A stretch of DNA of 64,000 bases from Gliomastix tumulicola (Eukaryota; Ascomycota; Sordariomycetes; Hypocreales; Bionectriaceae), in assembly GCA_001599755.1 (NCBI GenBank), contig BCHX01000003.1, forward strand, positions 682,001 through 746,000, in the 5' to 3' direction. The notes below the pieces were generated by a model, which saw only the letters and a program-made list of their open reading frames with translations, was not told the DNA's origin and did no database searches. Positions 35,591 to 44,165 of the stretch are shown here, piece after piece; the first letter of the stretch is position 1, and each line of letters starts with the position of its first letter. Made by a program: the position numbers and the translations under genes.

Positions 35591-36724
35591 ATGGAATGCA
35601 GGGTATATGATGGCTCAACAAATACCAGGGTGGGCGCGTTCAGACGTATCAACACGCACGAGCGGACGATCAAGTCCACTGTGGCCAAGAAGAATACTAA
35701 CCCGCCAACGCGCCATTATCGATTTATCGGACAATTAGACGTTGTCCCAATGTTCCGTGTCGCGTTCCTATGGGAGAATCCCTACATTGAGGAAGGTGAC
35801 TGCTAGTCTTGGCCGAAGGTATGCTCATGACGTACCTCAACCTTTATCGGCAACGCCGCCCGGGGCGGCAAGACATACAGGACCAGTCCAGGGGAGGTGT
35901 TTCATTGTGCTGAAGCGTTGTGCACGACCGCACGGGAGCACTTCAGGCATCTGACGTACATGATCGAAGATGTACTGGGACAAGTCTGGCGTTGCTTGAT
36001 GTGCGACTGGCGCCACTGTGAGGAGATAACCAAAGGGGAGCGCAGGCCCATCGATCACCACAGGTTTCACCTCACATCCGGTGTCAAATGCGAGCGTCAT
36101 TACACTTATACTTATAGGTGGATCTCGACAGAAGACAGATACCAGTGTGGCTTGTGCGCAGGGAAGCGATGCCCCAATGCGCAGTGTCAGACAGACCCTG
36201 CCATCACTGCCAACTGGGGCAAGGTTGACGAGTACTTGAACGAGTACTTTTGTTATACCTTCCTGTTATCGCAGGAACGCGAATCTGCCGGACGAGAAGA
36301 AGGAGCGCGACTTCATCTCGACAACATGGAATAGAGGCAAGTATCACCCGTGCATAAACTGTGGGGTCAGCGGTCCCATAATTTGGGGACGTACCAGCAG
36401 GGACACAAGAATGATCCCAAGTACTTCCGGTGTTCGAGCTGTGCTTCCCACTAGAAGAAATACGAAACCGAGCGCGTCGTCAAAGGGGAAAGGAAAACGC
36501 GCGGCCCGCTCAAGGGAGAGCGATGCTCGAGGAAGACGCATGGGCCTCGGACCTGTGTCAACTGCGGCGTGTCTGACGAAAAGGAGGTGGTTATGGGCAG
36601 TTGGCAAGCCGAACGGGACGATGACGGCAATATTATCGCTCAGCGATGTTCGCCCTGTGCATAATACCTAAAGAAAAGAGCCAAGGAGAGGGCCATCGAG
36701 AAGAAATCGGAAGAGTCCGAGACC
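35591..36724 (+). pseudogene. Decayed Cys-rich zinc-finger gene
   Basis: Protein-like Cys-rich sequence spread over several frames. An open frame at about 35828-36334 contains WRCLMCDWRHC, CERHYTYTYRW and QCGLCAGKRCPNAQC. From about 36276 another frame gives NLPDEKKERDFISTTW, then HPCINCGVSGPIIWG. After a one-base shift at a G run (about 36391) it continues as YFRCSSCASH, a TAG stop, KKYETERVVKGERK, then CVNCGVSDEKEVV and RCSPCA followed by TAA. The two C-x2-C...C-x2-C units (CINC...CSSC and CVNC...CSPC) look like repeated zinc fingers distantly like GATA fingers. Both internal stops fit CAG-to-TAG and CAA-to-TAA changes. No known family is assigned. Confidence 0.5.
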
Positions 36725-36985
36725 TAGAGTCCGAGACCTAGGTTCGCTCTGGAGAGCGAAAAAACGCCCTGATGTGGTCAGGCGAGGAGAAGACGATCGA
36801 GAAGAACTCGGAGGAGTTCAACCTAGAGTCGGAGACCTAGGTTCGCTCTGGAGAGCGAAACAACTCGGGTGAGTTGTCAGGCGAGGAGAAGATGATCGAG
36901 AAGAACTCGGAGGAGTCTGAGACCTAGAGTCGGAGACCTAGGTTCGCTCTGGAGAGCGAAACAACTCGGGTGAGTTGTCAGTGCG
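36725..36985. repeat. ~100-bp tandem repeat (3 copies) carrying hairpins
   Basis: Three copies, about 99 and 101 bp apart, share GAGACCTAGGTTCGCTCT. Each includes the perfect hairpin TTCGCTCT-GG-AGAGCGAA (36743-36760, 36842-36859, 36943-36960). Copies 2 and 3 add a second perfect hairpin, ACAACTC-GGGT-GAGTTGT (36860-36877, 36961-36978), directly abutting the first. The linkers between copies share GGCGAGGAGAAGA and ATCGAGAAGAACTCGGAGGA. Confidence 0.85.
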
Positions 36986-37016
36986 TTCAGGAAAATTCCT
37001 CGGGAGAAAGACTGGA

Positions 37017-37127
37017 CGCGTACGCAATCGGGGATTGCCAGCGGGAGTCGCCGATGACACGTATGCCAGAGGAATTGCTAGTGTCATCGGAAAGATAGCA
37101 CGCGTACGCGATAGGTATCGCCAGCGG
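37017..37127. repeat. Direct repeat pair flanking a 10-bp inverted repeat
   Basis: Near-identical blocks start GCGTACGC and end GCCAGCGG at 37017-37043 and 37101-37127. Between them is a perfect inverted repeat, CCGATGACAC (37051-37060) and GTGTCATCGG (37081-37090), with a 20-nt loop. Confidence 0.75.
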
Positions 37128-37249
37128 CATCGAAAAAACGCCGAGCTCTTCCGGAAGGCTTGGAGGCCTAGGATTAGCAAGCGTCAAGGCTCTGCACGGC
37201 GACTACGCACCGCCCAGGAGCTGTATGGAGGACTTGGAAATTTTGGGGC

Positions 37250-38054
37250 CCCGGGGGGGGGACCTTTGCTTCATTTCTTTCTTTCTCTGTTTTTTGGTGC
37301 CTGGTGTGGTTGCTGTTGAGCTGATGAGTTGATGGGAGGTCACCAGTGGGTATCAGGGAAAACTTCGGATCAAAGCCACGTCCCCACCTGTAGGTTGGAC
37401 GTCATCCCCAATGCTGACATCTGACAGGACAGACTCCCTCTTTCTTATTCCGCTCCAAAAACCAACAAGGAGCCATCTCGTCATTCAACTTCACACGCCA
37501 ATAACGAGGAATATCTTGATATCATTCCACTTCGAAGACCAAGAATCAACGCCCTTCCAAATAGCATGCTCGGAAAGCTACCAGATCGACCCTAGATCAC
37601 ATTCTACTTCCTCTCGGACCCAAATCCGTCGACAATCACCGAGGTTCGCCATACATGCAGAGCCTGTGAAGATAGACGGACGTCTAAACTAACAAGACGA
37701 AGAGACGCGAAACAAGGACGCGGAGAAGCAAATAAAATATAAAGCTGAGAAAAAACGGAACCCTTGGTCAGTCGAAGCAATCGATTTGAGGAATACTGCC
37801 GAATACCAACTAACGTGGTGTCTAGCGGAGGAGGTATTACAGGCATAGCCTGCAGAAATGGATGAGCATTGGGATGGAGGAGTGTTGAGGTGGGGGAATA
37901 TCAGGGTGGACGAGCGAATGGAAGGGAAGGGAGAAGGTGCGGAGAAGGAGGATACATGAAGCCAAGTTGGGACCTCTGGTCAATAACCATCCTGGCGGCT
38001 GGGTCGCGAATCATGAGGCATACCTCATGGTAAGTCAACCGTAATATGGACAGA
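37250..38054. other. No gene seen
   Basis: About 800 bp between repeat arrays. A G9 run lies at about 37252-37260. ORFs are short and unlike known proteins. Confidence 0.4.
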
Positions 38055-38079
38055 GCTTGAGCTGACCATTACGAGCCAG

Positions 38080-38332
38080 ATGCAACACAGCACCCGAGCC
38101 GGGTGCACTACAACATCCCGAGCCAGACGCGTCACAACATACTGCGCTGGATGCGTTACGACATCCCGAGCCAGGTGCACCAGGACATCTTGAGCTGGAT
38201 GCGTTACAACATTACGAGCCAGTTGCATTACAATATTCTGAGCTACATGCATTGCAACTTTCCGGACTACATGCATTACAATATCTCGAGCTAGATGCAT
38301 TACAGCATCTTGAGCCATATGCATTACCACAC
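38080..38332. repeat. 24-bp minisatellite, about 10 units
   Basis: Units similar to ATGCATTACAACATCCTGAG plus CCAG repeat from 38080 (first unit 23 bp) through 38318, with a partial eleventh unit. Divergence between units is 15-40 percent. Because 24 is a multiple of three, the array is open on the plus strand as octapeptides (VHYNIPSQ, MRYDIPSQ, LHYNILSY) from 38103 to a TAG in unit nine. It is also open on the minus strand over 38025-38357 as repeats like HLARDVVM. Confidence 0.9.
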
Positions 38333-38689
38333 AAGACTGCATCTCCAGATCGAACACGCAGCTTCAGCACTGCAAGAAACTCAATTCTTCTCGACTTGAT
38401 TATCACGACAATCTCACGACATTCACTCTATGCCTCGAACGATGGCCTGCAGGACGAGATCGATCAGCGTCATTGGCGAGCACCTACCTAGACGTCAACC
38501 GTCTATTCGACCAAATCACGTAGTCAACCCGTCGCCTGGACCATGCGTGACGGTCGACTCGCCCGATGCCCATTATCACCTGATCAGATGGGTCGACGTT
38601 ACTCGTCAGAACATACTGCCGAATTCAATTAGCATCCAAATCGCGACTTCGTCAGTTCTATCTTCCCCCTGGGATGACGCTCATTCAAC

Positions 38690-39115
38690 AGCCCCGACAT
38701 GACGAGCACCTGAGAAGCAACCCGTCATTCCCACCCTCACCACGGAACGATGATCTACAAACACACCATCCGACTCAACCAACACCACAGTAACTATCTC
38801 GTCAATTCCACCACCCACTCGAGGCGACGCTCGTGGAACACACCGCCAGCTCAGTTGGCACCTGGGGAGCTTCCTCGTCAGTTCCAGTCTCCCTTGGCGT
38901 CGACTTTTATGCAAGACACCACCCAAAAGGACGAGCACCTGGGAACCAACCCGTCAATCCCACGAGGGACGATGGTCATGAAACACACCACCCAGCTCAG
39001 CCAGCCAGAGTGACTATCTCGTCAATTCATCTCCTCGAGACGACGCTCGCGGAGCAGGTCACCCGGCTCAACCGACATTGGGGTACCTACCTCGTCAATT
39101 CTATTCTAGATCTAT
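38690..39115. repeat. ~76-bp degenerate tandem repeat, about 6 copies
   Basis: Anchor sequence CTCGTCAATTCC or close variants (CCCGTCATTCC, CTCGTCAGTTCC, CCCGTCAATCC) occurs at about 38721, 38798, 38874, 38950, 39018 and 39091, spaced 68-77 bp. Each is preceded by a CACCTGGG-type block and in several units followed by GACGCTCG and ACACACC. Another copy lies at 40905-40985. Confidence 0.75.
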
Positions 39116-39757
39116 TCTCGCCCTTAATGCTTTCGGCAAGCTGTCAACAGGGATAGCCCAACACCTGTGCGGAAGCAAATACTGGGGGCCAGCAGCACCA
39201 TGGCTATGCCTGTATAGGTAGAATAAACCATCAGCACCCTGCTCGAAGATATGACGTGATGCAGGAGGGGGTTTATAGTGTTCGGCTATTTATACATCGA
39301 AGCTCGCGTTCAGATACGCCCCATGTTGCAGACGACGGCATCATCTCAGCGCAAAAGCCACGCTGTGCCATTTCCCCCAGGCCACTGGGGTGTGTCCACC
39401 AGAGCGAAAACCTCAGAGAAGCAGGGAAGTTGATGAGCCTGTCTTCATCTGCCTCTACCCTCTATACACACGTGCTTAACACAGAGCGTGGTAGTGCATG
39501 CCTTGGATGTTGTTAAGAATTTGTTGCGTTCTGTTTGGTGCCCTCGCCAGGCGGCCAGACAATCTCTCTTTTCGTGCCCAAAATTTTCATCCCCATGGGC
39601 CGTAGGCTGTTTTTTATGGTGCTTGTACGACTCTACTGACCTGTATGTCGATAATTGTTGTGATGTGTTGGGATGGCGGCCTGGTGCATATCCATATTAG
39701 GTGCAGTACATCAACGGCCAGGCACATCCTCAGTACCACCTATAAAACTTACGCCCT
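39116..39757. other. No gene seen
   Basis: About 640 bp between two repeat arrays, without a recognisable coding or RNA feature. Confidence 0.4.
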
Positions 39758-39919
39758 TGACCTTTATACATCACCAAAACATGTATTTTTTACCACTGTT
39801 ATTTGTAACTTCCACCTTTTTACATCACTAAAACACGCATTTTTCACCACTATTATTCACAACTTCCACCTTTCTACATCACTAAAACACGTATTTTTCA
39901 CCACCTTTATTTACAACTT
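39758..39919. repeat. 54-bp tandem repeat, 3 copies, in-frame
   Basis: Three copies at 39758-39811, 39812-39865 and 39866-39919, about 80 percent alike, AT-rich with TACATCACTAAAACACG cores. All lie in one open frame (39645-40010) as 18-residue repeats such as LFTSLKHAFFTTIIHNFH. Confidence 0.9.
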
Positions 39920-40137
39920 TCATCAATCTGATAGACTTTTGCGACCGCGGCATCTTTTCAGGGGCATCATTTTGTACAGCTCTTACCCGGCCATATTTTT
40001 CCGGCCTTAGAGCGACCGCACGCCCTAACGCGGGCCTTTTTCCGACCTCGAAACCGTGCATCCTCTCTGGGCGTCCAACTGACCGAACTCGAAGGTCACC
40101 GCCCCCAGCCCCCCCCCCCCCCCCGGATCAGCCCACG

Positions 40138-40327
40138 GAGGCGAGACCGCGCACGGGGAACAAGGGTGACGGTGTCAAGGAAGCCCGGCTCCGATATCTC
40201 TTCGCCATTGAGGATCCCTTCGAGGTGGACCACGACGTCGCCCACGTGGCTGTCTACAATGGAATTGTATCGATCCGGGACGAGTTTAGACGCGCGTGGC
40301 GAAGCGCGACATCGCAAGTCTCTAGTG
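40138..40327 (+). pseudogene. Fragment of Cid1-type poly(A)/poly(U) polymerase (PAP-associated domain)
   Basis: The frame reading ARPRTGNKGDGVKEARLRYL then FAIEDPFEVDHDVAHVAVYN and GIVSIRDEFRRAWRSA matches the PAP/25A-associated C-terminal domain of non-canonical nucleotidyltransferases (Cid1/TUTase type), in particular the IEDPFE-x-DHNV block and the GI-x-x-IRDEFRRAW helix. The fragment ends at a sequence that still looks like a 5' splice site (TCTA/GTGAGT at 40327). No catalytic domain is seen upstream; the sequence before it runs into a C homopolymer (about 40109-40124). It is a gene fragment, not a working enzyme. Confidence 0.65.
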
Positions 40328-40904
40328 AGTGCCCCCTTCGAACAATATCATTTGGGATTTCAAGTCAATATTACTGTTCAACTTAATCCGGCCCCAGGTC
40401 AGGCATGGGAAAGCTTCCTAATCATCTGCCGATTCCTAACAGTGAATGATAATCTATCACTAGAGGGTATATAATATATTATATAATTAATATACCTCTC
40501 TTCTATATGAGGTATTGATCTGGGGAGAACGGTTCGTTATCCGACCGGGCAGAGGTTGTGCCACTCGATCGTGTTGCGCCACTCGGTCGGTGTTTTCCCC
40601 GGGTGTTCGAGTTGGAAGGAGTTGATGAGCTACCCGATTGGATAGAGTAAAGAGAGAGCCATTGGATCATCACGATAGTTGGGTGGTTAATCGGTGATGT
40701 GAATGATGATGAAGTTTTTGTTTCAACTTGATCAAGCGGCTGCCGCCCCCTTAGAGGGGCCTGGGGCCCAGGCCCAATGCCCCGAGTCAGTACGTTACAC
40801 GTACTTCGGAGGTCAGTCACAGACTATCCAGCTCAATCGAGATCTGAGCAGCTCCTGGCCGGCTTCTGCCCTCACAGTCACGCTATGAGAAGATATCGCC
40901 AGCT
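40328..40904. other. No gene seen; AT-rich palindrome inside
   Basis: No coding sequence recognised. At 40463-40498 there is an AT-rich imperfect palindrome, GAGGGTATAT at one end and ATATACCTC at the other, that could extrude as a hairpin. The rest is low-complexity intergenic sequence. Confidence 0.5.
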
Positions 40905-40985
40905 CGACTAGCACCTGGGAAGCAGCCCGTCAATTCCACCCTCCCCTCGGCATGATGCTCTCGGAACACACCACCTAACATGGTA
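40905..40985. repeat. Orphan copy of the ~76-bp repeat beside RAD4
   Basis: CAGCTCGACTAGCACCTGGG and, further on, CCCGTCAATTCCACC and CTCGGAACACACCACC match the repeat array at 38.7-39.1 kb. It ends about 14 bp from the RAD4 stop codon, so it lies in the RAD4 3' UTR. Confidence 0.75.
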
Positions 40986-40998
40986 GATCCGATGCTTC

Positions 40999-43938
40999 TT
41001 AATTCTTTCTCGCTCCGCGGCGTGCGCTTCTCGTCGCCAGACTTCCAATAGAAGGTGCTTCGACCTCTGGGCTCGGCAGCTCCAGCCCCTCTCCATCGTC
41101 CATCACCAGGCCTCCATCAACGTCCTTATCTTCGTCAGTCGCGGCGGGAAAGAAAGTCGAGGCATGGTATGCGGGAGCGTCGCCCCCTTCATCAGCCTCC
41201 TCGTAGCCCTCCGGTAAGAATCCACCGGCCATGTCCTCGTCGCCTTGCTCGGGAGCAGCACGGACTGCCGCCTCCTTGATGCTACCATGGGCAAAGACCG
41301 AGACACTCTCGTCTATCTCTCCGTACTCCTGGCGGATTCTCTCGACGATGCGCAGTCCCATGAGAAACTTGCGCCACTTTCCTAGCGCGGCCTTGCGGCG
41401 CTTCTCGTCTTCCTTCCTGGCGCGCTCGGCCTCGTCCTTCTCGAGCTCCTCCATGACTCGGTCGTGGTGCTCTGACGCGATGACGACGCCCGAGATTACG
41501 GGTACGGCCATTCGGTGACCGAACTCGAAGTCGACCACTGCTTCAGCGTAGTCGATCTGGAGTCGTTTGCAGACTTTCATGGCTCCTCTGAAAGGTACGT
41601 GGACGGCGCCTCGAGGACACATATGCTCGGCGAAGAGATCGATATTTCTGTAACAAGTCAGCGGTGTGAATATCGAGGATAGTCGGATGGAGAGCACAAA
41701 CCCATATTCGTTCTTGGGTATTACACCGTCTTTGATGGGCGGGGGAATGATCCAATCAGTTTGATCCCAACTGTACAGCCCCTGAAGAACCTTTTCTCCA
41801 GTGGCTGCCTCGGCTTCCATGATCTCTCTTCGACGGTTGATTGTGGCAGCTCGATACGGCACTCTCTTCAGGGGCTGTTCACCTGTGCGAGGGGCTCTTC
41901 CCTGTTTGTGCCAGGTCTCAGCGCTCTTGACATTTAGAACGTCCGAGCGGAGGTAGACGTCCTCCTCCTCGATCTTCCCGCCCTTGGCCTTGTTCCTGAA
42001 GACCTTCACAGCCTCTGCTCCAGGCTTGAGAGCTTCCTCTCGCTTCAAGTGACGCTCCAAAACAAACTCCTTCGACTGTTCGTAGTACTGCAGGGTCTCC
42101 TCCCCTTCCTTGACCTCTCGTTTCTCGGGCTGGGCAGCTTTCAGGTCCGTGGAGTCCTCTAGTTCATCAATCTCGGTGATGGGACAGGTCCGGCCGCCTC
42201 GCCGATATCCCGACATAGCCGTCTTGAACCAGTCAAACATTTCGTAACGCTTCACCTTGCCATTGCGATTGTAGACCGGGATCTTCTCTGGTGGCATCCG
42301 CGCGCCCTTGGTCCGGCCGGGCATCGTCTGCCGTTTAAGGTATCTCACTGTGACGTCTTTGGCTGTACCGTCTGGAGAGTAGGCGACGATGTAGGCCATG
42401 ATCTGTCGCGCCTTGTCGGCTTTCGCTCCCCGAGGTTCGAGGGACTCGACCAGTTCTCGATTCGTGGCGACGACATTCTTGACGATTGCATCGACCGGAA
42501 GATACTTGTTCGTGACAGGCGAGAGGACTTCTGTCCAGTAGAGCGGGTATTCCAGATCGGTGTCGAATTTCTTCATAGGCGTCGAAGATCGCTTTGGTCG
42601 CACTTCCACTTCGACGACAGACTCGTCGTCCGTATCCTTGTACTCTAGATCCAAATCATCGGACTCGTCCAAGTCTATAGGCGCGTCTTGCTTCTTAGTC
42701 CGTGTCGATGATCTTGCTCCAGCAGCGTCGTTCTGTAGTTTTCCCTTGGCTGAGGAAGCCTTCGGCTTTTCTGGCTTCTTTTTAGTATCCTTCGCCGGGA
42801 GCTTCTCATCCTTTATCGCATCGTCACTCTCCGGCTCGGCATCCTCAAGTTTGTTCCATCCAAATCCAAGTGTCTGGAGGTTTGCAACGAGTCTCGCTTC
42901 TAAGCCGAGTCCTCTGAGAAGTGCTGTAAAAAGCTGAGCTCCGATATCTCTGCTCCCTCGGCAAAACCGAGCACATCTCCGGAAGTCTTCGAGGCTGGAG
43001 ATCTTTTCCCCGAATCGCTTTGGGTCATAGATGTCATTCTGATGTGCCTTGGTCAGCCGATCAAGTCGCTCGAGTGACATGTAGCCGTATTTGCGTAAGC
43101 CAGGAGCCGAGATGCGGAATCTTTGTTTCCACCACGCTGCCAACACCTGCATCAGTCGAAACAGAGGGTCTCCGTGGCTCATGTCAACCGCACCGGGCTC
43201 GAGTCGCTCCGCCTCGCCGCCCCAGTCACGAGACTCCCTGTCCTTGGTAGACTTCGCCTTGCCCTTCTTGTTGTTGCCCTTCCGCTTTGGCTTTGGCTCG
43301 GGGGGTTTCTCCAAACCACTGTTCCGTCGCCATCGATCCACCTCTTCCCACATTCTAGGGGGCAGATGGGAGATGAGCGTAGCCTGGACTTCTTCGTCAC
43401 ACGCCCAGGAGTTCCGCAGCGCATTGTGCCAAAGTAGCATCATAGCATGGACGCAATGGGTAGCATTGCGAACTTTGCGTTCACGCTTAGAGGGTCCTTT
43501 CTTGTCTCCGAAGGGATTGGTCAGCGATATCCGAGTGTCTCGGGTCAAAGTGAGCTCCAGATCTCCAGTTGGTGCTGGCGCATCCGGTAGCTCAGCCGCA
43601 GGGGCCTCGACATCCTCAAACTCGATATCGTCATCGTCGTCGTCATCATCAGATCTCGGCTTGGATTCACCATTGGCTTTGGGTGGCAGTACATCCTCGA
43701 ACTCTTCATCAGATAAGGAAGTCAGCGAGCTTTCGCTGGCCTCGTCGCCTAGATCATCCAACAGAGATGTCGAGTGAGGCGTTGCAGAGGCGTCAAGGTC
43801 ATCGTAGAGGGTCGCTTTGCGCCGAGACGTAGATGGTGTTGGCTGCTTGGCCTTCTCCTTGGAGGCTTGTCTCTTGCTGGGTGCTTCATCTGTAGGTGAG
43901 GACGCGCGCAAGCGTTTGCGCGGAACATGAGGGGGCAT
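40999..43938 (-). CDS. RAD4: DNA damage recognition protein Rad4/XPC
   Basis: Exons are 43938-41702 and 41647-40999 (961 aa). The whole span is also open as one frame because the 54-nt intron (GTTTGTG...TTACAG) is a multiple of three without a stop. Removing it restores the conserved NEYGNIDLFAEHMCPRG. The start is MPPHVPRKRLRASSP, the usual fungal start. The N-terminus is acidic (DDDDDDDDIEFEDVE). A transglutaminase-like domain follows (ALRNSW... to FCRGSRDIGAQLFTALLRGL, about residues 160-380), then beta-hairpin domains BHD1-3 (YPLYWTEVLSPVTNKYLPVD, about 500-850), ending in an acidic and then basic tail (RSARRGARKN). Rad4/XPC with Rad23 finds helix-distorting lesions and starts global nucleotide excision repair in the nucleus. 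It is head-to-head with the next gene over only 227 bp. Confidence 0.95.
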   Translation of the reverse strand: MPPHVPRKRLRASSPTDEAPSKRQASKEKAKQPTPSTSRRKATLYDDLDASATPHSTSLLDDLGDEASESSLTSLSDEEFEDVLPPKANGESKPRSDDDDDDDDIEFEDVEAPAAELPDAPAPTGDLELTLTRDTRISLTNPFGDKKGPSKRERKVRNATHCVHAMMLLWHNALRNSWACDEEVQATLISHLPPRMWEEVDRWRRNSGLEKPPEPKPKRKGNNKKGKAKSTKDRESRDWGGEAERLEPGAVDMSHGDPLFRLMQVLAAWWKQRFRISAPGLRKYGYMSLERLDRLTKAHQNDIYDPKRFGEKISSLEDFRRCARFCRGSRDIGAQLFTALLRGLGLEARLVANLQTLGFGWNKLEDAEPESDDAIKDEKLPAKDTKKKPEKPKASSAKGKLQNDAAGARSSTRTKKQDAPIDLDESDDLDLEYKDTDDESVVEVEVRPKRSSTPMKKFDTDLEYPLYWTEVLSPVTNKYLPVDAIVKNVVATNRELVESLEPRGAKADKARQIMAYIVAYSPDGTAKDVTVRYLKRQTMPGRTKGARMPPEKIPVYNRNGKVKRYEMFDWFKTAMSGYRRGGRTCPITEIDELEDSTDLKAAQPEKREVKEGEETLQYYEQSKEFVLERHLKREEALKPGAEAVKVFRNKAKGGKIEEEDVYLRSDVLNVKSAETWHKQGRAPRTGEQPLKRVPYRAATINRRREIMEAEAATGEKVLQGLYSWDQTDWIIPPPIKDGVIPKNEYGFVLSIRLSSIFTPLTCYRNIDLFAEHMCPRGAVHVPFRGAMKVCKRLQIDYAEAVVDFEFGHRMAVPVISGVVIASEHHDRVMEELEKDEAERARKEDEKRRKAALGKWRKFLMGLRIVERIRQEYGEIDESVSVFAHGSIKEAAVRAAPEQGDEDMAGGFLPEGYEEADEGGDAPAYHASTFFPAATDEDKDVDGGLVMDDGEGLELPSPEVEAPSIGSLATRSARRGARKN

Positions 43939-44165
43939 TTTGATCCGGCGCCGAAACGGAATGCATGGTGCGGCGCTCTCTCTGATGAAAATGCAGGCTT
44001 TCACGATGGTTTCGATCTCAGGTCTGGGGTGGATGATGACATCGACGAGCGCGAGTCCAACGCCAGTTCACGTGACCACAGCCACTGCAAACGACGGATA
44101 CCCCCTGAAAGTGCCTAATAAACTGATGCCACTAGGTAACTTCCAACCATCCAACTCTCTATGCC

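Noticed and set aside
36975..37319. 114-codon plus-strand ORF with basic composition
   Set aside because: It runs through direct and inverted repeats and a G homopolymer; its composition reflects repeats, not a protein family.
43939..44004. N-terminal extension of Rad4 from an upstream ATG
   Set aside because: The MPPHVPRKRLR start matches the usual fungal Rad4 start; the extra 22 residues would run into the short divergent promoter.
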